NCBI GenBank assembly: GCA_018350325.1
Contig: JAEVLN010000004.1
Span: forward strand, 3,410,001-3,474,000
Reading direction: 5' to 3'
Source: Globodera rostochiensis
Lineage: Eukaryota > Nematoda > Chromadorea > Rhabditida > Heteroderidae
Length of the DNA: 64,000 nucleotides
Of this stretch, positions 59,134 through 64,000 are shown piece by piece. Numbering within the stretch: position 1 is the stretch's first letter; every line of letters begins with the position of its first letter. The position numbers and the translations under genes are program-made. Below the pieces are notes generated by a model, which was not told the origin of the DNA, ran no database searches, and worked only from the letters and a program-made list of their open reading frames with translations.

Positions 59134-62100
59134 ATGGGTTTTTATTTTGCATTCTTTTTGGCCTTTTTGCCCTGCATTTTGGCCACAAATTTGACTCATT
59201 ACCCGGAGAGTCGCGTTTGGTCATTTATCCGATCGATGCCGCGCCGATCGGTGGGCGAACGATGCGCCAAAAGTTTGGACTTGGTTTGCCGAATTTGCAA
59301 TTTTCAGCTGCTTATATTAATTCGCAGGTCGAAACGTATCTGCAAGATCAAAGAACGCTAATGGCACAGCGAGAATTCTTTTCTGAAGCGTTCAGTACCG
59401 GGGTACGCAAAAGTTTCCCTTTTTTTTTCTTATTTTATGGCATTTTCTTTTTAGGATGCTTCCCAATTCATCAGTCGCGACCAAGACCGCTGGTTGTACA
59501 ACGCGTTCATGTGCATCAAAGCGGCCGGGGAGCAGACGTACAGCGCGTCGGAATATCCATTGCATTACTGTAAGGAATTTCATTACTGTAAGGAATTGCA
59601 TTACTGTAAGGAATTGCATTACTGTAAGGAATTTCATTACTGTAAGGAATTGCATTACTGTAAGGAATTTCATTACTGTAAGGAATTGCATTACTGTAAG
59701 GAATTGCATTACTGTAAGGAATTGCATTACTGTAAGGAATTGCATTACTGTAAGGAATTGCATTACTGTAAGGAATTGCATTACTGTAAGGAATTGCATT
59801 ACTGTAAGGAATTGCATTACTGTAAGGGAGGGGCGGCATTGCATTTACTGTAAGAGAGGGACGGCATTGCATTACTGTAAGAGAGGGACGGCATTGCATT
59901 ACTGTAAGAGAGGGACGGCATTGCATTACTGTAAGGAATTGCATTACTGTAAGGGAAAGGGAGGAGGTGAAGTTTTAAAAATTCTTTTCAAATTTAATTT
60001 AAGGTTATGGTGAAACAAAGCCAGGTAATGAGAGTCGCGGACCGCAGCAGCAGCAAATTGCGTATGGAATGTGCATACCGAGCACATGCAGCGGGGAGAT
60101 GGACAGAATGGAGGTGATTTTTCAAAGCTTGCTTAATAAGCTTTTCAAAATGCCATTTGAATTCAGTTGCTGAAAGAGTGGCAGCACAACGTGCACATCG
60201 ACAGTGTCAAGAGCAATGGCTCACGCGAACTGCTCGACGCCGATGACCGCCGTTTGCTATTCGGAGACTGCACAAAGTCACGCCATACGCGTCAATGGTG
60301 GGAGCAGCCAGTGCCGCTGCTGCAATTCGCTTTTGACATGGTGCTGGTCGGACTGATCAGTGTGGCCACCGTACTCCACTGGCGACGGGGCGGCAGAAGC
60401 AAGTCCGTCCGCTGGGCGCCAATTCAAATTCTGAACCAACCAACACAAATGGAAAATTGCCATTATTCAGCCTGAATCCGAATGCCAAATTCAAATGTGC
60501 CTTCAGGTCTTTACGGGTCCAACTGCTCTTGTCCTTTTCCGCCGCGAGGAACATGAAAAAGATGGTCCAAATGCCAAAAGACTTGCAGGTCTCTGATTGT
60601 TTAAGCCTTGCAATTTCTGTTTTTGTAGAGCACGATCACTTGCATGTTCGGCCTACGCTTTCTCTCCATGGTTTGGACTCTGATCGGCCATTCCTTCATC
60701 TTCGTCCAGGCCTTTCTGTCCAATGTCGACGAGTTCAAAGATGATTTGGTCGACAATTTTTGGTGAAAATTGCAAATTTGACACAATTCACTGTCCGTCC
60801 GACCCTCAGGAACCAATGGATCACAAACTTCACACTCTCCGTCGTAAGATTTCTCGCTAAATTTACGGGTCCGCCTATTCTTTTTTTTTGGAAAAGGCAA
60901 TAGGTTTAGGTTAAAAGTCTTTTTTTCCCTGAATTTGTAAAATCGGTCGCCCCGGTTCTTTAATTTCTGAAAATGCTCTCACGACGTCCAGGACGTCTTT
61001 CTCGTGCTGTCCGGCACTCTCACCGCCTACTCCTGGTTCCGACGGGCTCAGCAGCCGCACTCTGTCGAAGCGCGTGTGGGATGGACCGCCTGGCCGTATT
61101 GGCTCCGTTTCTACCGACATCGGCTGGTCCGACTGTGGCCGGCCTACATTTACACACTATTCGCCGTCACAACCCGCGTTAGCGTCAGTGATTATTGCAT
61201 TGATTTAAACGATTAGATGCTAATTAATATGCTTTGATCAGGATAATTAATGAACACAAAAAGATCAGATTCTAATTAATATGCTTTGATCAGGATAATT
61301 AATAAACACAAAGAGATCAGATGCTAATTAATATGCTTTGATCAGGATAATTAATGAACACAAAAAGATCAGATTCTAATTAATATGCTTTGATCAGGAT
61401 AATTAATAAACACAAAGAGATCAGATGCTAATTAATATGCTTTGATCAGGATAATTAATGAACACAAAAAGATCAGATGCTGGCTGACCTGCTCGGACAA
61501 AAGGATATTTTAGGTTACTCATTACCATCCAATGTGGCCGCCCACTGACCCGGCCGTCCAATGCCCCAAACATTGGTTGGAAAATGTGCTGTTCATTAAC
61601 AGTTTGACGGACAACCGATGTTTACCGTGGACATGGTCAGTTTTATTGGGAGATGGAAATTTTTAAATTGCTTTTACAAATTAGCATTTGACCTTTTAAT
61701 TACCTCGAATGCTCAACAAATTGCCACTGGTGATGTTTAATCCAGTTGCCTTAGGCAACTTCACTATTAATGTTGTAATTAGTGAGCGAACTTTGTTTTC
61801 GGCACAAAAATGACCCAATTCGATACCACGGCGTCTAAAGGTATATCGGCACGGAGTTCATCTTCTACTTGCTCTCTCCGGTGTTTTTGCTTGCCCTGCG
61901 CCAGTCTCCCGTCTACGGCCTTTCTTTGGTGGGCGCCGTCTCCGCCGCTTCAGCGCTGGCCAATTTGGTCAAAAATATTCAAAAATTTAATTTAATAAAT
62001 TCGATGTCTGTTGGAAAAACTTCAGATCACCATGCTCCAGTACAACTTCCCGCCGACGCAAATGTTGTGGAAGCAACCGCCCATTTTCTCTCCCGACTTT

Positions 62101-63474
62101 ATCAAAGTCGGATGATGAAGCCAAGGCTCTTCAATTCTGGCTTAATTCTTCCATTCATTTCAACTCCGGTTCCAAAAAAGGGCCCAAAAAGCCAAATTCT
62201 TAAAGTTTCACCGGATTGGTTCTGACCAGTGCAAAATTCTCCGACCGGGCTTATTGTGACAGAAATTCCCGTTTTTGAATTTGTCCACGATTCAGCACCA
62301 CCTGGTCATCTACATCAAGCCTTGGTACCGGATTGGCCCTTACCTGGTCGGCTTAGTGCTCGGCTTTGTACTGGTTAGCAATAAATATTCAGAAAAGATT
62401 TTTTGCAATTCTTTCTAATTATTCTCAATTCCTCAGGCTGTGCAGTCCGTCTCGCCACAACGGAAGCGTTCCGAAGACGCGCGTTCCTTCCGTTTTGTTT
62501 GGGCGGGATGGGCAATGGCATGTGGTGCCGGGTTCTGGTCTGTGTTCGGACTGTACCCGGCACTTCAAGGATGGGATTGGTAATATTAAAGTTGGGAAAA
62601 TTCCATTGATTGCATTTTCTTTGCTAATTTGTTTAGGCCTCTTTATCACCTCTTCTACGGCAGCTGCGCCCGCACAATTTTTGCGATTGCCCTCAGCTGG
62701 CTGATTTATGCGTGCCATACCGGCATCGGAGGCCCCATAAACTGGGTAAAACTATGCCCAATAGTGAAACTTTCCCAGCCGACGCTTTGAAATGCGTAAA
62801 ATGATGCCCCGGGGGATAACCGATGGAATATGTCCTGATGGATAACAAAATTGAAAATTCCTTTTGTTTTCAGGTGCTAAGCCTCAGTCCGTTTCTGCCT
62901 CTGTCTGTGCTCTCATATTCCGTTTATTTGGTAAATTTTGTAAAAAAATATTTTGAATTTGTTATAATTTCTGTCCGATTAGTTCCACATGATCCCCGTG
63001 GTGTTCACCTATATGATCAGCCCATTCCCGATCCATTACAACTCAAAATTCTATGTGCTCATACATTGCGTTGTCCAATTGGCAATTTCATACGGATTCG
63101 GTTAGTTTTTTAAATTAAACATTTATTTAGTTGAAAATAATTCTTTTTTTTTTGTCTCATTAGGAATGATCTGCACACTTTTGGCTGAACTGCCAGCTCT
63201 AAACATCGAACGCATTTTATTAAGTCCAAAACGTGAGCTCCCGCGCGGGGAGCATTGTGTTGAAGAAGACAAAAAGAACGGTTACGGTAGTGCCGTCGAT
63301 GGGTACGATAGCGGTGCCATGAGAATGGCGGTGCCGTCAGTAACCGTTGAGAAGGATGTGGAGGAGGCCGGAGGCTATTCGACGAGTTGCGCAGATGAGG
63401 AGGAGGATGAGGAGGAAGAGAGGGACGAGGGGACAGAGAAACAGAGTGACAGGAACAGACACATAAAGATTTAG
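59134..63474 (+). CDS. nrf-6-like: NRF-6-like multi-pass acyltransferase-3 family protein
   Basis: NRF-6-type proteins (nose resistant to fluoxetine) are multipass membrane proteins of intestine or epidermis tied to lipid transport and drug uptake. The ATG at 59134 gives a signal peptide (MGFYFAFFLAFLPCILAT). A one-base frame change precedes the mature luminal domain (PIDAAPIGGRTMRQ, then DASQFISRDQDRWLYNAFMC and QQIAYGMCIPSTCSGEMDRM). The acyltransferase-3 region follows: LFLVLSGTLTAYSWFRRA (about 61000), WPYWLRFYRHRLVRLWPAYI, WYIGTEFIFYLLSPVFLLAL (about 61845), KPWYRIGPYLVGLVLGFVLA (about 62320), GGPINWVLSLSPFLPLSVLS and IPVVFTYMISPFPIHYNSKF. A Ser/Glu-rich tail ends at a stop at 63472-63474. 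Two introns or exon ends carry tandem arrays (59559-59950 and 61214-61480). Some joins (about 60420-60470) were not resolved. Confidence 0.85.
59559..59955 (+). repeat. 18-bp tandem array of splice-donor units in the NRF-like gene
   Basis: Fifteen consecutive 18-bp units carry the core CATTACTGTAAGGAATTG; three read TTTC instead of TTGC before ATTACT. Longer units with GTAAGAGAGGGACGGCATTG follow. The first GTAAGG sits exactly at the exon end required by the next exon (TAC T|GT TAT GGT, acceptor at about 60004). Each unit repeats that donor in the same phase. The array translates as repeats of LHYCKE and stays open to about 59853. Confidence 0.93.
61214..61480. repeat. 52-bp tandem repeat in an NRF-like intron
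   Basis: About five units of 52 bp share CTAATTAATATGCTTTGATC and AGGATAATTAAT. Units alternate between two types (GATGC, TGAACACAAAAA versus GATTC, TAAACACAAAGA), giving a 104-bp higher-order period. The array lies inside an intron between exons of the acyltransferase domain. Confidence 0.93.
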
Positions 63475-64000
63475 CTGAGAAAAGCACAAAAAGGCGTAGA
63501 GAGAGAGAGAAAGAAAAGGCTTTTACAAAAAGGGAAGTGACAGAGAAGCAAAAAAAGAAAAGAGAATGGACAACAATGAGAGGGAGAGAGAAAGACAAGA
63601 GGTTAAAGAACAACCACCCCTCGGGCGTGTGACTTCTTCCCATATACAAATCCAAAAGGCGCCGTGCCAACCATTGTGTCGGTCCCCTCCCCCCCGAGTT
63701 TCTGTCATGTTTCCCACACATCGAATTAAATACGTACAGAGAGACACAACTGTACCCACACCAAAGCTGGAGGTAATTGCCATATATTCATTCCCCTCGT
63801 CATTATTTTTTTGCGGTCTTTTCGGTGATCAATTAATTATTCATTAAAAACAACATAATCAAATAACGAACGGCACACGTGGACCCCCTGAGGCACTAAT
63901 CATATCCATCCAATGAAATAGGATGCGCCCGCAGGGGTTTTCTTCGTCTCAATCCGCCGCCCCCAGCTTTTTTTCAAATTGTGATGTTCAGCAGTGATTG
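63475..64000. other. region downstream of the NRF-like gene
   Basis: A purine-rich plus strand (GAGAGAGAAAGA-type, 63480-63605) may be 3' untranslated region. A C-run lies at 63687-63694. No gene is recognised up to the window edge. Confidence 0.45.

Noticed and set aside
59392..59944. Minus-strand frame of repeated LTVMQF
   Set aside because: It is the reverse strand of the 18-bp donor array; the repeat period makes all frames open.
63110..63783. Minus-strand hydrophobic frames near the right edge
   Set aside because: Reverse of the acidic tail exon and purine-rich 3' DNA of the NRF-like gene; the apparent Leu/Phe/Ser richness is a strand effect.

Overview
This window reads as animal nuclear DNA from a nematode, probably a tylenchid (plant-parasitic type) species. 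The evidence is compact multi-exon genes with introns often under 100 bp, acceptors of the TTTCAG/TTTTAG type, tightly spaced same-strand gene pairs, and nematode-flavoured families (DAF-19/RFX, NRF-6-like acyltransferase, MIG-18-like repeat protein). The tylenchid placement is inference only. No bacterial operon, CRISPR array, phage or virus was seen.

Left third (1-24.4 kb) is gene dense. It holds a possible terminal exon at the left edge (+) and an unidentified gene (-, about 2.77-3.6 kb). Next are a p50RhoGAP/ARHGAP1-type protein (-, rga-1-like, 4.36-6.63 kb), the LRP-receptor chaperone MESD (+), exocyst subunit SEC6 (+) and LRRC58 (+). These are followed by DNAJC11/dnj-9 (-, convergent with LRRC58), TMEM9 (+) and the mitochondrial i-AAA protease YME1L (+). 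rga-1 and mesd are divergent over about 270 bp; mesd/sec-6 and tmem9/ymel-1 are close enough to be candidate nematode operons.

Middle (24.4-47.8 kb): a long low-complexity RFX transcription factor gene (daf-19-like, at least 27.2-34.9 kb) carries the winged-helix DNA-binding domain, the RFX dimerisation region, a G-run minisatellite and a duplicated tRNA-like gene in its introns. A three-exon membrane-protein gene (-, 258 aa) follows. From 36.3 to 47.8 kb the window is gene poor and packed with C/G homopolymers, minisatellites, a hAT-type element with target duplication, and a roughly 1.8 kb G-rich block that includes 778 uninterrupted G.

Right third (47.8-64 kb): a WH2-motif proline-rich protein (+), a possible small secreted peptide (-), succinate dehydrogenase iron-sulfur subunit SDHB (+), a secreted cysteine-repeat protein of MIG-18-like type (+), and an NRF-6-type multipass acyltransferase-3 protein (+).

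The two most striking observations concern splicing. First, an 857-bp terminal-inverted-repeat element sits inside a coding exon of TMEM9 with a perfect 8-bp target duplication; its own ends offer GT and AG sites whose use would restore the frame with a 5-codon insert, so it looks like a transposon acting as a new intron. Second, the NRF-6-like gene carries 15 tandem copies of an 18-bp unit, each containing a GTAAGG splice donor in the same codon phase, so any of them could be used without frame loss.
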